From Nocardioides albidus (GTDB lineage: Bacteria > Actinomycetota > Actinomycetes > Propionibacteriales > Nocardioidaceae), in NCBI RefSeq assembly GCF_006335005.1, contig NZ_VDMP01000014.1, positions 68,461 through 115,871 of the forward strand: DNA of 47,411 bases, given 5' to 3'. Below the pieces are notes generated by a model that was not told where the DNA came from, did not search any database, and worked only from the letters and a program-made list of their open reading frames with translations. The translations under genes were made by a program, and so were the position numbers. Each line of letters starts with the position of its first letter. Position 1 is the stretch's first letter. Positions 1 through 8,452 of this stretch are shown here, in pieces.

Positions 1-301
1 GCCGCGGGTGCTCCGGGGCGACGGCGTCCCTCGGCTCGCGGAGCCGGCCGCGCGCGACCCGGCCGACGATCCGGTACCGGGTCGCCGGGTCGAGCTGGCG
101 CGCCTGCACCCACATCGGCTCGGCCCCCGGCTCCACGGTCTCCCGGACCAGGCCGGCCCGCTCCAAGCGGCGCAGGTGCTTGCGGATCGAGTCGGCCACG
201 ATCCCGGCGTCCGCGGCCAGCTGGTCGACCGTCTTGGGCGTGTCGACGGCGAGATAGACCCACCACACCCGCGGACCGAGCCGCGGCAGACCGCCGGCCA
301 C
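1..301 (-). CDS. Winged helix-turn-helix regulator, N-terminal part (runs off window)
   Basis: The reverse strand is open from a GTG at 301 to the window edge, giving the first 100 residues; the rest lies outside. Residues about 10-60 read as a winged helix: a short strand (WWVYLAVD), a helix pair around TVDQLAADAG, a recognition helix SIRKHLRRLERAGLV and a wing ending in MWVQARQLDP. This order is typical of ArsR/MarR-like and similar DNA-binding domains. The gene starts 17 nt after the DUF3151 stop on the same strand, so the two may be cotranscribed. No clear Shine-Dalgarno precedes the GTG, and the frame stays open further upstream without an ATG or GTG nearby. The DNA-binding fold is seen; the effector and targets are unknown because the C-terminus is missing. 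Confidence 0.6.
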   Translation of the reverse strand, partial: MAGGLPRLGPRVWWVYLAVDTPKTVDQLAADAGIVADSIRKHLRRLERAGLVRETVEPGAEPMWVQARQLDPATRYRIVGRVARGRLREPRDAVAPEHPR

Positions 302-318
302 CGATGCGCTCGGTCCGC

Positions 319-741
319 TCAGCCGAGCAGCTCGTCGTACGCCGTCGGGCTGGAGTCGCGCAGGAACGCCGAGCAGCGCTCCCACTCCTCGGTCTCCCCG
401 ATCGCGCGGGCGGCCAGGGCGAGCAGTGCGAGGGCCCGCAGGAAGCCGCGGTTGGGCTCGTGCTCCCACGGGACCGGCCCGTTGCCCTTCCAGCCGTTGC
501 GGCGCAACAGGTCGAGCGAGCGGTGGTAGCCGACCCGGGAGTAGGCGTAGACCGTGACGTCATCGGCACCCTCGTCGCGGGCCTGCTCCGCGAAGGTCGC
601 CCAGGCCAGCGGCGAGGCCGGCAGCCGGCGTACGACGGCGGCGGGCGGCTGGCCCTCGGCGAGAAGTGCCTCGGCCGGGTCGACGGGCAGGTGCGTGGGG
701 GGCGGGCCGGCCATCAGGTCGGCACCGGGCGTGATGCTCAT
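319..741 (-). CDS. DUF3151 family protein
   Basis: A 140-residue soluble protein starting at ATG 741. It shows the conserved DUF3151 core seen across actinobacteria: PPTHLP near the N-terminus, then SPLAWATFAE, YAYSRVGYHRSLDLLR, the very conserved NGWKGNGPVPWEHEPNRGF, and a helical C-terminus with IGETEEWERCSAFLRDS. The helical pairs look like a small TPR-like solenoid. The family has no established biochemical role; it is a conserved actinobacterial protein. It is divergent from the MFS exporter at 799 across 57 bp and is followed closely by the winged-helix gene. Confidence 0.88.
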   Translation of the reverse strand: MSITPGADLMAGPPPTHLPVDPAEALLAEGQPPAAVVRRLPASPLAWATFAEQARDEGADDVTVYAYSRVGYHRSLDLLRRNGWKGNGPVPWEHEPNRGFLRALALLALAARAIGETEEWERCSAFLRDSSPTAYDELLG

Positions 742-798
742 GGAGTCATTCTTGCCAGAACGGGAAGCGCTGTCGGCGTTCGGGTGTTGACTCGCCCT

Positions 799-2280
799 AT
801 GACACAGGGCGCATCCGCCTCGGCCACGGGCCAGGCTGCAGCGCAGGATCAGAGCAGTCCGTGGCCGGTCCTGTGGGCGCTGGTGATCGGCTTCTTCATG
901 ATCCTGGTGGATCTCACCATCGTGACCGTGGCGACGCCGACGATCATCGAGGACCTCGACGCGTCGGTGAACGAGGTCGTGTGGGTCACCAGCGCCTACA
1001 TGCTGGCCTACGCCGTGCCGGTGCTGATCACCGGCCGGCTCGGCGACCGGTACGGCTCGAAGCGGCTCTACCTCGCGGGTCTCACCGTCTTCACCCTCGC
1101 CTCGCTGTGGTGCGGTCTGACCACGACCGTGGAGGCGCTGATCGTGGCGCGCATCTTCCAGGGCCTCGGAGCCTCGCTGATGACGCCCCAGACGATGGCG
1201 ATCATCACCCGGATCTTCCCGCCGGCCCAGCGCGGCAGCGCCATGGCTGTCTGGGGTGCCACCGCCGGCGTCGCGATGGTCGTCGGGCCGATCCTCGGCG
1301 GAGTGCTCACCGACGGCCTGGGCTGGGAGTGGATCTTCTTCGTCAACATCCCCGTCGGGCTGGTCGCGTTCGTCATGGCCTGGCGCCGTGTGCCCGCGCT
1401 GCCGACCCACGCCCACAGCTTCGACTGGCTCGGTGTCGTGCTCTCGGGCGCGGCGATGTTCCTGCTCTGCTTCGGCATCCAGGAGGGCCACGAGAAGGAC
1501 TGGGCCGGCTGGATCCTCGCCATGATCGCCGCCGGCATCGCCCTGCTGGTCGCCTTCGTCGTGTGGCAGCGGCTCAACTCTGCCGAGCCGCTGGTCCCGC
1601 TCAGCCTCTTCAAGGACCGCAACTTCTCCGTCTCCAACGCCGCCATCGCCTGCATGGGCTCGATCGGCGCCGCCTTCGGCTTCCCGCTGATGCTCTACGC
1701 CCAGGCCGTGCGCGGCGACTCCCCCACCGAGGCCGCGCTGCTGTTGGTGCCGATGGCCGTCATGTCGATCTTCCTGGCCCAGCCCGTCGGCAGGCTCACC
1801 GACCGGCTGCACCCCCGCCAGGTGATGGGCTTCGGGTTCGCCGCGAGCCTGGTCGGCTTCCTGATCCTGCTGTGGCGCCTCCAGCCGGGCGTCGCGGTGT
1901 GGGAGATCGCGGTGCCGATGGGCATCGTCGGCATCGGCAACGCCTTCATCTGGGCGCCCACCGCCGCGACCGCCAACCGCAACCTCCCCCTGCGGCTCGC
2001 CGGCGCGGGCTCCGGCGTCTACAACGCCACGCGCCAGGTCGGCTCGGTGCTCGGCGCGGCCGCCATCGCCGTCCTGATGGACAGCCGCCTGGCCCACTAC
2101 CTGCCCGGCGCGGCCACGCACGGCGAGGCCGGCGCCGCGCAGATCCCCGACCCCCACGTGGCCGAGCTGTTCAGCAAGGCGATGCAGGACTCACTGTGGC
2201 TGCCCGCCGCGATGTACGCCGTCGGCCTGGTCGCCGTCATGTTCTACGAGAAGCCGCGGCACGAGGGGTTCGGGCACTGA
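799..2280 (+). CDS. MFS transporter, DHA2 (14-TM drug/H+ antiporter) family
   Basis: A 493-residue integral membrane protein with about 14 hydrophobic segments, the length and layout of the DHA2/EmrB-QacA family. Visible hallmarks are DLTIVTVATPTI in TM1, the loop 2-3 motif A (GRLGDRYGSKRLY), and motif C near TM5 (GPILGGVLTD followed by WEWIFFVNIPVG), which is the antiporter signature. Proton-driven export of small hydrophobic compounds is the family role; the substrate cannot be read from sequence. The ATG at 799 is chosen because the preceding in-frame residues are not membrane-like and overlap the divergent gene. The stop lies 9 nt from the stop of ilvA, a convergent arrangement. No regulator sits directly next to it apart from the winged-helix gene two genes away. 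Confidence 0.9.
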   Translation: MTQGASASATGQAAAQDQSSPWPVLWALVIGFFMILVDLTIVTVATPTIIEDLDASVNEVVWVTSAYMLAYAVPVLITGRLGDRYGSKRLYLAGLTVFTLASLWCGLTTTVEALIVARIFQGLGASLMTPQTMAIITRIFPPAQRGSAMAVWGATAGVAMVVGPILGGVLTDGLGWEWIFFVNIPVGLVAFVMAWRRVPALPTHAHSFDWLGVVLSGAAMFLLCFGIQEGHEKDWAGWILAMIAAGIALLVAFVVWQRLNSAEPLVPLSLFKDRNFSVSNAAIACMGSIGAAFGFPLMLYAQAVRGDSPTEAALLLVPMAVMSIFLAQPVGRLTDRLHPRQVMGFGFAASLVGFLILLWRLQPGVAVWEIAVPMGIVGIGNAFIWAPTAATANRNLPLRLAGAGSGVYNATRQVGSVLGAAAIAVLMDSRLAHYLPGAATHGEAGAAQIPDPHVAELFSKAMQDSLWLPAAMYAVGLVAVMFYEKPRHEGFGH

Positions 2281-2289
2281 CGGGCGGTC

Positions 2290-3594
2290 TCAGGACAGCA
2301 CGAACCCGAACAGCGGGCTGTCCGGCGGGACCTTCTCGACCCGCAGCCGCGACTCCTCCATCCGGGCCAGCAGGCCGATGAGATCGTCGGGTGACTGCAT
2401 CTCGATGCCGACGAGGGCGGGGCCGGTCTCGCGGTTGTTGCGCTTGGTGTACTCGAAGAGCGTGATGTCGTCGTCCGGCCCGAGCACGTCGTCCAGGAAG
2501 CGGCGCAGGGCGCCCGGCTCCTGGGGGAACTCGACGAGGAAGTAGTGCTTGAGGCCCTCGTGGACGAGGGCCCGCTCGACGATGTCGGCGTAGCGGGAGA
2601 CGTCGTTGTTGCCGCCGGAGACCACGACGACGACGCGGCTGCCGGGTGCGAGGCCGTCGAGTCCGCCGGAGCCGGCGGGCAGGCGCAGCGCCGCCGGGGC
2701 GAGGGCGCCGGCGGGCTCGGCGATGATGCCGTCGACCTGGTAGAGGTCGAGCATCTCGACGCAGATCAGTCCTTCCGGCACGGCGGCGAGCGAGAGGTCC
2801 ACGCTTCCGCGCGCCGCGGCGACGGCACGGTAGGTGAGCTCGCCGACGCGGCGCACGGCCGCTCCGTCGACGAACGGGTCGACGGAGTCGAGCTCGACCG
2901 GGCCGCCGGCGTCCAGGGCCGCGGCGAGCGAGGCGGCGCCGGCGGGCTCGGCCGCGAGGATGCGGACGCCGGGGAGCCGCTCGGCGACGACCGTCAGCGC
3001 TCCCGCGAGCAGCCCGGCGCCGCCGACCGGGAGGACCAGCGCGTCGGGCTGCCAGCCCAGCTCCGCGCTCTGGGCGAGGATCTCGGCGGTCACGGTGCCC
3101 TGGCCGGCGACGATGCCGGGATGGTCGAAGGCCGGGACGGCGGTCGCGCCGGACGCGGCCGCGAACTCGGTGGCGGCGACCGCCGCGTCGTCGTACTGGT
3201 CGCCGGCGATCACGACCTCGACCTGGTCCCCGCCGAGGGCGGCGACCCGGTCGCGCTTCTGGCGCGGAGTGGTGCGCGGCAGGAAGATCGTGGCGTGGAC
3301 GCCCGCGCGGGCGCAGGCGAAGGCGACCCCCTGCGCGTGGTTGCCGGCGCTGGCGCAGGTGACGCCGCGCGAGCGCTCCTCCTCCGAGAGCTCGGCCAGC
3401 ACGGTGTAGGCGCCGCGCGCCTTGTAGGAGCGGACCGGGGTGAGGTCCTCGCGCTTGAGCCACACCTCGAGGCCGGTCAGGGCCGACAGGCGGGCCGCGC
3501 GCTGCAGCGGGGTCGGCGCGATGACCGGTCCGAGCAGGGCCGCCGCCCGGTCGACGTCCGCCGCGGTCGGGGGTCGCGGAGCCTCGGTGCCCAC
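2290..3594 (-). CDS. ilvA: Threonine ammonia-lyase (biosynthetic type)
   Basis: 434 residues. It converts L-threonine to 2-oxobutanoate with PLP, the first committed step to isoleucine, in the cytoplasm. The PLP-binding lysine is K58 in RSYKARGAY; the substrate loop SAGNHAQG and the phosphate-binding loop LPVGGAGLLAG follow in the usual order for fold-type II enzymes. The C-terminal 90 residues (from HYFLVEFPQEPGALRRFLDD) form a single ACT-like domain, matching the shorter actinobacterial/Bacillus-type enzyme with one regulatory domain, so isoleucine feedback control is likely. It lies 10 nt downstream of the aldolase gene and probably shares its transcript, although the pathways differ. Confidence 0.93.
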   Translation of the reverse strand: MGTEAPRPPTAADVDRAAALLGPVIAPTPLQRAARLSALTGLEVWLKREDLTPVRSYKARGAYTVLAELSEEERSRGVTCASAGNHAQGVAFACARAGVHATIFLPRTTPRQKRDRVAALGGDQVEVVIAGDQYDDAAVAATEFAAASGATAVPAFDHPGIVAGQGTVTAEILAQSAELGWQPDALVLPVGGAGLLAGALTVVAERLPGVRILAAEPAGAASLAAALDAGGPVELDSVDPFVDGAAVRRVGELTYRAVAAARGSVDLSLAAVPEGLICVEMLDLYQVDGIIAEPAGALAPAALRLPAGSGGLDGLAPGSRVVVVVSGGNNDVSRYADIVERALVHEGLKHYFLVEFPQEPGALRRFLDDVLGPDDDITLFEYTKRNNRETGPALVGIEMQSPDDLIGLLARMEESRLRVEKVPPDSPLFGFVLS

Positions 3595-3604
3595 CGGCGA
3601 CAGG

Positions 3605-4636
3605 TCAGCCGACGGTCTTGCCGGCCGAGCGCAGGTGCTCGGCGGCCTCGACGACGCGGGCGGCCATGCCGGCCTCGGCGGCCTTGCCCCACGAGCGCGG
3701 GTCGTAGGCCTTCTTGTCGCCGACCTCGCCGTCGACCTTGAGGACGCCGTCGTACTTGGTGAACATGTGCGTCGCGACCGGCCGGGTGAAGGCGTACTGG
3801 GTGTCGGTGTCGACGTTCATCTTCACCACGCCGAAGTCGACGGCCGCGGCGATCTCCTCCGCGGACGATCCCGAGCCGCCGTGGAAGACCAGGTCGAACG
3901 GCTTGGAGCCCTCGTCGAGGCCGAGCTCCTCGACGACCGCCGCCTGGGCGTCGCGCAGGATCTCGGGGCGGAGCTTGACGTTGCCCGGCTTGTAGACGCC
4001 GTGGACGTTGCCGAAGGTCAGCGCCGTCAGGTAGCGGCCCTTCTCGCCGATGCCGAGCGCGCGCACCGTCGCCAGGGCGTCCTCCGGCGTGGTGTAGAGC
4101 TTCTCGTCGATCGCGCCGACGATGCCGTCCTCCTCGCCGCCGACGACCCCGACCTCGATCTCGAGGACGATGTGCGCCGCCGCGGCCCTGGCGAGCAGCT
4201 CCTCCGCGATCTGCAGGTTCTCCTCGAGCGGCACGGCGGAGCCGTCCCACATGTGCGACTGGAACAGCGGCGCCTCGCCGCGCGCGACCCGCTCGGCGGA
4301 GATGTCGAGCAGCGGGCGGACGAACCCGTCGAGCTTGTCCTTGGGGCAGTGGTCGGTGTGCAGGGCGATGTTGACCGGGTAGTTCTTGGCGACCTCGGCG
4401 GCGTAGGCCGCGAAGGCGACCGAGCCGGTGACCATGTCCTTGACCGAGGGGCCGGAGAGGTACTCCGCGCCTCCCGTCGAGACCTGGATGATGCCGTCGG
4501 AGCCGGCGTCGGCGAAGCCCTTCAGCGCCGCGTTGAGCGTCTGCGAGGACGACACGTTGATGGCCGGGAACGCGAACGCGCCGGCCTTCGCGGCGTCGAG
4601 CATCTCGGCGTACTTCTCAGGGGTGGCGATGGGCAT
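3605..4636 (-). CDS. fbaA: Fructose-bisphosphate aldolase, class II
   Basis: 343 residues. Zinc-dependent aldolase that interconverts fructose 1,6-bisphosphate with dihydroxyacetone phosphate and glyceraldehyde 3-phosphate in glycolysis and gluconeogenesis. It begins MPIATPEKYAEMLDAA, typical of actinobacterial FbaA. Metal and catalytic elements are ALHTDHCPKDKL, the glutamate-rich stretch VLEIEVGVVGGEEDG, GNVHGVYKPGNVKL and the phosphate-binding VFHGGSGSS. The start at 4636 is preceded by AGGAG about 8 nt upstream. The divergent lipoprotein gene starts at 4775, so its promoter lies in the 138-bp gap; ilvA follows after 10 nt. Confidence 0.95.
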   Translation of the reverse strand: MPIATPEKYAEMLDAAKAGAFAFPAINVSSSQTLNAALKGFADAGSDGIIQVSTGGAEYLSGPSVKDMVTGSVAFAAYAAEVAKNYPVNIALHTDHCPKDKLDGFVRPLLDISAERVARGEAPLFQSHMWDGSAVPLEENLQIAEELLARAAAAHIVLEIEVGVVGGEEDGIVGAIDEKLYTTPEDALATVRALGIGEKGRYLTALTFGNVHGVYKPGNVKLRPEILRDAQAAVVEELGLDEGSKPFDLVFHGGSGSSAEEIAAAVDFGVVKMNVDTDTQYAFTRPVATHMFTKYDGVLKVDGEVGDKKAYDPRSWGKAAEAGMAARVVEAAEHLRSAGKTVG

Positions 4637-4774
4637 GCTGCTGACTCCTGCACGAGGTCCGGATACGTCCGCCTCAACCTACCGCGTCCGCGCACCGCAC
4701 CAGCCGGAGCCGTAGGCGTGAGCCGGCCGTGAGCGGGCAGGTTCCCCCGCGCGACGTACGGGAAGGAACAGCCG

Positions 4775-5806
4775 ATGGCCTTTGATGGCGATGCTGCGGG
4801 ACAGGTGCCGACCACCGGTCGAGGAGGCCTGACCGGGCCGGCCCCCCGCAGCGCCCTGAGGACTCGCCTCGCGGGGTTGCTCGCCGCCGCGCTCGCGCTC
4901 GGCGTCCTGGCCGCGTGCTCCGACCCGGCCGAGCCGGCGGATCCTGATCCCGACAGGCCCAGCACCGCGCCCAGCAGCACGGCGACGGCTCCCGACGTAC
5001 CCGCCGAGCAGGTGCGCACCGCCCTGGGATCGATCGATCCGTGCTCCCTGCTCGTCCCCGCGAGCCCGGGCGAGGCCGGTCCCGGCTACGCCGAAGGACC
5101 GCACACCTGCGCGGCCGACCTCGGCGACGTCCGCATGCGGGTGCGCGTGGGCGTGCCGTACGACACTGCCAGCCGCGCGGCCTCCGAGCAGCGCACGGTC
5201 GAGGGCCTCACCGCGTACGCGGACCCCGACCGCTGCCGCCTGGTCTTCGGCGCCGGGCCCGGCCACGGCATCGCCATCGAGGTCGACGAGCGCTGCGACG
5301 CCCTGCCGAGGGCCGCGGGCGTGGTCGGACGGGCGCTCGCCGACGTCGACCGGCACCTGCGCTCCCCCGGACCGGACGAGCACAGCGCATGCGCCCTGAT
5401 GGCCGGAGCGGTGGACGACCCCGCGACCCTCGTCGACACGTCCGGGGGAAGCTCCCAAGGACTCGACCACTGCGAGATCACGACGGGCCCCGCGACGTCG
5501 CGGAACGAGTTGAGCCTCCAGTACGCCGAGGTCCGGTTCACCGACCTCGCCCGGCGCCTGGGCGGGAACCGGGTCCGGATCGCAGGTCGCGACGCGGTGC
5601 TGGTGCGAGGAGACGGGACCTGCTACCTCCACTCCTACCTCTGGCCGACCCGTGCCGAGGGCCGCGGCCGGGCGCACACGGAGGCGGTCCTCTCCGCCGG
5701 CACCTGTGCCGAGGCCCGCTCGGTGGCCCGGGAGGTCGTCGCGGCGTCCGCCACCGAGCCGGATCGCCCCCGACCCGTGGCCGACCTCCTCACCCGCGGC
5801 GGCTGA
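4775..5806 (+). CDS. Lipoprotein with two DUF3558-like halves
   Basis: 343 residues with a clear lipoprotein signal: basic RTRLAGLL, a hydrophobic run and the lipobox LAAC, placing the mature protein on the outer face of the membrane. After a Pro/Ser/Thr-rich linker come two similar modules, one opening SIDPCSLLVP and the other HSACALMAGA, each with later paired cysteines (PHTCAAD, DRCRLV, ERCDAL; DHCEIT, GTCYLH, GTCAEA). This resembles duplicated DUF3558-type extracellular domains; function unknown. The start at 4775 is well supported by GGAAGGA with 7-nt spacing. The N-terminus before the signal is unusually long (about 28 residues), so a downstream start is possible. Confidence 0.72.
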   Translation: MAFDGDAAGQVPTTGRGGLTGPAPRSALRTRLAGLLAAALALGVLAACSDPAEPADPDPDRPSTAPSSTATAPDVPAEQVRTALGSIDPCSLLVPASPGEAGPGYAEGPHTCAADLGDVRMRVRVGVPYDTASRAASEQRTVEGLTAYADPDRCRLVFGAGPGHGIAIEVDERCDALPRAAGVVGRALADVDRHLRSPGPDEHSACALMAGAVDDPATLVDTSGGSSQGLDHCEITTGPATSRNELSLQYAEVRFTDLARRLGGNRVRIAGRDAVLVRGDGTCYLHSYLWPTRAEGRGRAHTEAVLSAGTCAEARSVAREVVAASATEPDRPRPVADLLTRGG

Positions 5807-5815
5807 CGCAACCGA

Positions 5816-6511
5816 TCAGCCGCGCCACGCCGCGTCCGCACCGAGGTCGGCGTGCTGGCGGACCCAGGAGTGCATCGCGATCGCCGCGGCGGCGGAGGCG
5901 TTGATCGACCGCGTCGAGCCGAACTGGGCGATGGAGAAGGTGCCGTCGCAGGCCTCGCGGGCCGCCTCCGAGAGCCCGGGGCCCTCCTGGCCGAACAGGA
6001 AGCACACCCGCTCGGGGATCTGCATCGTCTCCAGGTGGGCCGAGCCGGGCAGGTTGTCGATCCCGAGCAGGGGGACCCCGCCCCCGTCGTACGCCGCGAG
6101 GTGGTCGTGCAGGTCGGTGACCGTCGGGTGATGGCGCACGTGCTGGTAGCGGTCGGTGACCATCGCGCCGCGGCGGTTCCAGCGGCGGTTGCCGACGATG
6201 TGCACCTCGGCGGCCAGGAAGGCGTTGGCCGAGCGGACGATGGTGCCGATGTTGAAGTCGTGCTGCCAGTTCTCGATGGCCACGTGGAATCCGTGGCGCC
6301 GCCGGTCGAGGTCGGCGACGATCGCCTCGACGGACCAGTAGCGGTAGCGGTCGACGACGTTGCGCCGGTCGCCGTCGCGCAGCAGGCTCTCGTCGTACAC
6401 CTCACTGCCCGGGCCTTGCGGCCAGGGGCCCGGCCAGGGCCCGACCCCCACCTCCGGTGGACCGTGCGGCATCGGGTCGTACGGCGCGCGCTCCTCCTCG
6501 GGCTGGTCCAC
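5816..6511 (-). CDS. RNA 2'-O-methyltransferase, SpoU/TrmH family
   Basis: 231 residues from GTG 6511. The C-terminal two thirds is an SPOUT domain: N-terminal strand HVAIENWQHDFNIGTIVRSA (motif 1, with N and R), then VCFLFGQEGPGLSE (motif 2) and FGSTRSINASAAAAIAMHSW (motif 3), which form the trefoil knot and SAM site. Family members methylate ribose 2'-O in tRNA or rRNA; which nucleotide is not deducible. The N-terminal 60 residues are Pro/Gly-rich and less conserved. The GTG start is supported by a candidate leaderless -10 (TAGGGT) 7 nt upstream. It diverges from the DedA gene. Confidence 0.85.
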   Translation of the reverse strand: MDQPEEERAPYDPMPHGPPEVGVGPWPGPWPQGPGSEVYDESLLRDGDRRNVVDRYRYWSVEAIVADLDRRRHGFHVAIENWQHDFNIGTIVRSANAFLAAEVHIVGNRRWNRRGAMVTDRYQHVRHHPTVTDLHDHLAAYDGGGVPLLGIDNLPGSAHLETMQIPERVCFLFGQEGPGLSEAAREACDGTFSIAQFGSTRSINASAAAAIAMHSWVRQHADLGADAAWRG

Positions 6512-6518
6512 GGATCGC

Positions 6519-6524
6519 ACCCTA
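6519..6524 (-). promoter_or_regulatory. Candidate leaderless -10 box of the SpoU gene
   Basis: TAGGGT on the reverse strand ends 7 nt before the GTG start at 6511, the spacing expected if transcription begins at or next to the start codon. No Shine-Dalgarno is present. Confidence 0.5.
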
Positions 6525-6551
6525 ACCGCCCCCGGCTTGGGTCTCGACAGG

Positions 6552-6557
6552 TAGCGT
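6552..6557 (+). promoter_or_regulatory. Candidate leaderless -10 box of the DedA gene
   Basis: TAGCGT ends 6 nt before the GTG at 6564. The same hexamer and spacing precede several other genes in this window. The divergent SpoU box lies 28 bp away. Confidence 0.5.
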
Positions 6558-6563
6558 GATCGC

Positions 6564-7331
6564 GTGAACTCGCTGGTGGCGACCCCCGTCGTGGTGCCCA
6601 TGCTGCTGGGCATCAAATGGCTGGATCCGGAGTGGCTGCAGCACGAGTACGGCAACACCTTCATCTGGATCGCGCTCGCGATCGTCTTCGTCGAGTGCGG
6701 ACTGTTCTTCCCGTTCCTGCCCGGTGACACCCTGCTCTTCGCGCTCGGCCTGTTCATCGCGGGCAGCAACAAGACCGGGTACTCCGTCGTCGGCATCGAG
6801 AACGAGCCGATCGAGCTGATCATCGCGATCACGCTGCTCGTCGTCGCCGGCTTCGCCGGCAACGTCGCGGGCTACGAGATCGGCCGCAAGCTCGGTCCGC
6901 CGCTGTACGAGCGGGACGGCCGGATCCTGAAGAAGAAGTACTTCGACAACACCAGCGCGTTCTTCGACAAGCACGGCAACAAGGCCCTCGTCATCGGCCG
7001 GTTCGTGCCCTTCGTGCGCACCTACATCACGGTCGTGGCCGGCGTGACCCTCATGGACCGGCGCCGCTTCTTCACCTGGAGCGCGATCGGCGCCGTGCTG
7101 TGGGTCGTCTCGATCACCCTGCTCGGCTACTTCCTCGGCGCCGCGATCCCGGCGCTGGGCGAGAACATCGACTACGTCACCCTCGCCATCCTCATCTTCT
7201 CGGCCGTGCCGCTCGTCTGGGAGTGGTGGCGCCACAAGCGCCCCGGGGCCAAGGGACGCCGCCACGAGCCGACCCCGCAGCCGCGGGTCGACCACCGGTC
7301 GAGCGATCCGGTGGACTCACCGGTCGACTGA
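6564..7331 (+). CDS. DedA family membrane protein (VTT domain)
   Basis: 255 residues, membrane embedded. DedA hallmarks are the acidic segment VECGLFFPFLPGDTLLF, the glycine-rich GNVAGYEIGRKLGPPLY and the signature GRFVPFVRTYITVVAG, followed by the FFTWSAIGAVLWV helix with conserved W. The family is implicated in lipid (undecaprenyl-phosphate or phospholipid) translocation and envelope homeostasis; the cargo here is not known. The C-terminus ends in a basic, hydrophilic tail (HKRPGAKGRRHEPTP). The GTG at 6564 fits the leaderless -10 box directly upstream. Confidence 0.9.
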   Translation: MNSLVATPVVVPMLLGIKWLDPEWLQHEYGNTFIWIALAIVFVECGLFFPFLPGDTLLFALGLFIAGSNKTGYSVVGIENEPIELIIAITLLVVAGFAGNVAGYEIGRKLGPPLYERDGRILKKKYFDNTSAFFDKHGNKALVIGRFVPFVRTYITVVAGVTLMDRRRFFTWSAIGAVLWVVSITLLGYFLGAAIPALGENIDYVTLAILIFSAVPLVWEWWRHKRPGAKGRRHEPTPQPRVDHRSSDPVDSPVD

Positions 7332-7458
7332 CCCGACCGACCGACCGATCCGACCGATCCGGCGGTTCGGGGCACGAGTGTCGGTGGCGGGAGCGATGAT
7401 TCGTGACGTGCTCGTCGGTCTTCTCCGACGTCCGCCCCTTCTCACACCGGGAGTCACC

Positions 7459-7890
7459 ATGATCAACCTCAACCCCTACGTCAACTGGCGCGGCCAGGCC
7501 CGCGAGGCGATGGAGTTCTACCAGTCGGTCCTCGGCGGCGACCTGCGCGTGATGACCTTCGCCGACATGGGCGGCACGGCGATGGGCGTCGCCGAGGCCG
7601 AGGTCGACTGGGTCATGCACGCCGCCCTGTCCGTCTCCGACTCCGTGCTCCTCATGGGCGCCGACCACCCCTCCCACATCCCCGGCGAGCCGCAGACCCA
7701 GCAGGTCAGCATCAGCGGCCCGGCCGAGGACGAGACGACCCTGCGCTCGTGGTGGGACGGCCTGTCCGACGGCGCCACCGTCTTCCAGCCGCTGGAGAAG
7801 GCCCCCTGGGGCGACAGCTTCGGCATGCTCAAGGACAAGTACGGCGTCGACTGGCTCGTCAACATCGCCGGGGCTCCGGCCGCGGAGTAG
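7459..7890 (+). CDS. VOC family protein, PhnB/glyoxalase-like
   Basis: 143 residues beginning MINLNPYVNWRGQAREAMEF. The two beta-alpha-beta-beta-beta halves of the vicinal oxygen chelate fold can be followed: first half up to FADMGGTAM, second half from VSDSVLLMGADHPS to DKYGVDWLVN. This matches the PhnB-like subgroup (3-demethylubiquinone-9 3-methyltransferase-like), which often lacks a known reaction. The ATG at 7459 is preceded by GGGAG 7 nt upstream, better than the longer reading from 7378. The stop is 10 nt from the convergent pyrE stop. The 127 bp before it contain only a short GACC/GATC tandem (about 7332-7362). Confidence 0.85.
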   Translation: MINLNPYVNWRGQAREAMEFYQSVLGGDLRVMTFADMGGTAMGVAEAEVDWVMHAALSVSDSVLLMGADHPSHIPGEPQTQQVSISGPAEDETTLRSWWDGLSDGATVFQPLEKAPWGDSFGMLKDKYGVDWLVNIAGAPAAE

Positions 7891-7900
7891 TCCCGGTCGG

Positions 7901-8446
7901 TCAGGCGCTGGACGCCGCTCGCGCGGCGTCCAGCTCGGCCTTGGTGAGCACCGCCCGGACCTCGAGCGAGACGTCGGCGAGCGGGTTCTCGCCCGCCGGG
8001 CTGCGATCGATCGCGCACACGACCGTCTCGACCACCGCGCCACCCTCGCGCAGCGCGTTCGTGGCGTCGCGCACCGCTCCGCCGGTCGTGATGACGTCCT
8101 CGATGAGCACGACCCGCTTGCCGTCGTACGACGGGCCCTCGGCCAGCTTGGCGGTGCCGTACTGCTTGGCCGTCTTGCGGACGAACACGATCGGGATTCC
8201 GACGAGCTGGCTGACCGCGGTCGCGATCGGGATGCCGCCCATCTCCAGACCGCCGAGCAGGTCGGTCTCGGCCGGCAGCAGCTGGGCGACCTCACGGGCG
8301 ACGCGCGCGAGGAGCTGCGGGTCGGCCTCGAAGAGGTACTTGTCGAAGTACTCGTTGCTCACCTGACCCGAGCGGAGCGTGAACTCTCCGGTGAGGCGGC
8401 AGGCGGCGTCGATGTCGGCGGCGAGGGCGGTGTCCGTGGTCGTCAC
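7901..8446 (-). CDS. pyrE: Orotate phosphoribosyltransferase
   Basis: 181 residues. Transfers phosphoribosyl from PRPP to orotate to make orotidine 5'-monophosphate in pyrimidine synthesis. The type I PRTase features are all present: hood region LRSGQVSNEYFDKYLFEADP, LGGLEMGGIPIATAVS, the flexible-loop lysine segment VRKTAKQYGTAKL, and the PRPP loop VVLIEDVITTGGA. Starts at GTG 8446; a TAACCT box lies 6 nt upstream on the same strand, so the mRNA is probably leaderless. It is divergent from the aminotransferase with only 27 bp between start codons. It stands away from other pyr genes. Confidence 0.95.
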   Translation of the reverse strand: MTTTDTALAADIDAACRLTGEFTLRSGQVSNEYFDKYLFEADPQLLARVAREVAQLLPAETDLLGGLEMGGIPIATAVSQLVGIPIVFVRKTAKQYGTAKLAEGPSYDGKRVVLIEDVITTGGAVRDATNALREGGAVVETVVCAIDRSPAGENPLADVSLEVRAVLTKAELDAARAASSA

Positions 8447-8452
8447 GCTCGA

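Noticed and set aside
319..2157. 612-codon reverse frame across the MFS gene
   Set aside because: Only its C-terminal end (from 741 down) is the DUF3151 gene. The rest is His/Asp/Gly-rich shadow of the transporter.
7332..7458. Small gene in the DedA-VOC gap (reading from 7378)
   Set aside because: The in-frame extension lacks an SD and the VOC fold starts at 7459, which has GGGAG upstream; the gap otherwise holds only a short GACC/GATC tandem.
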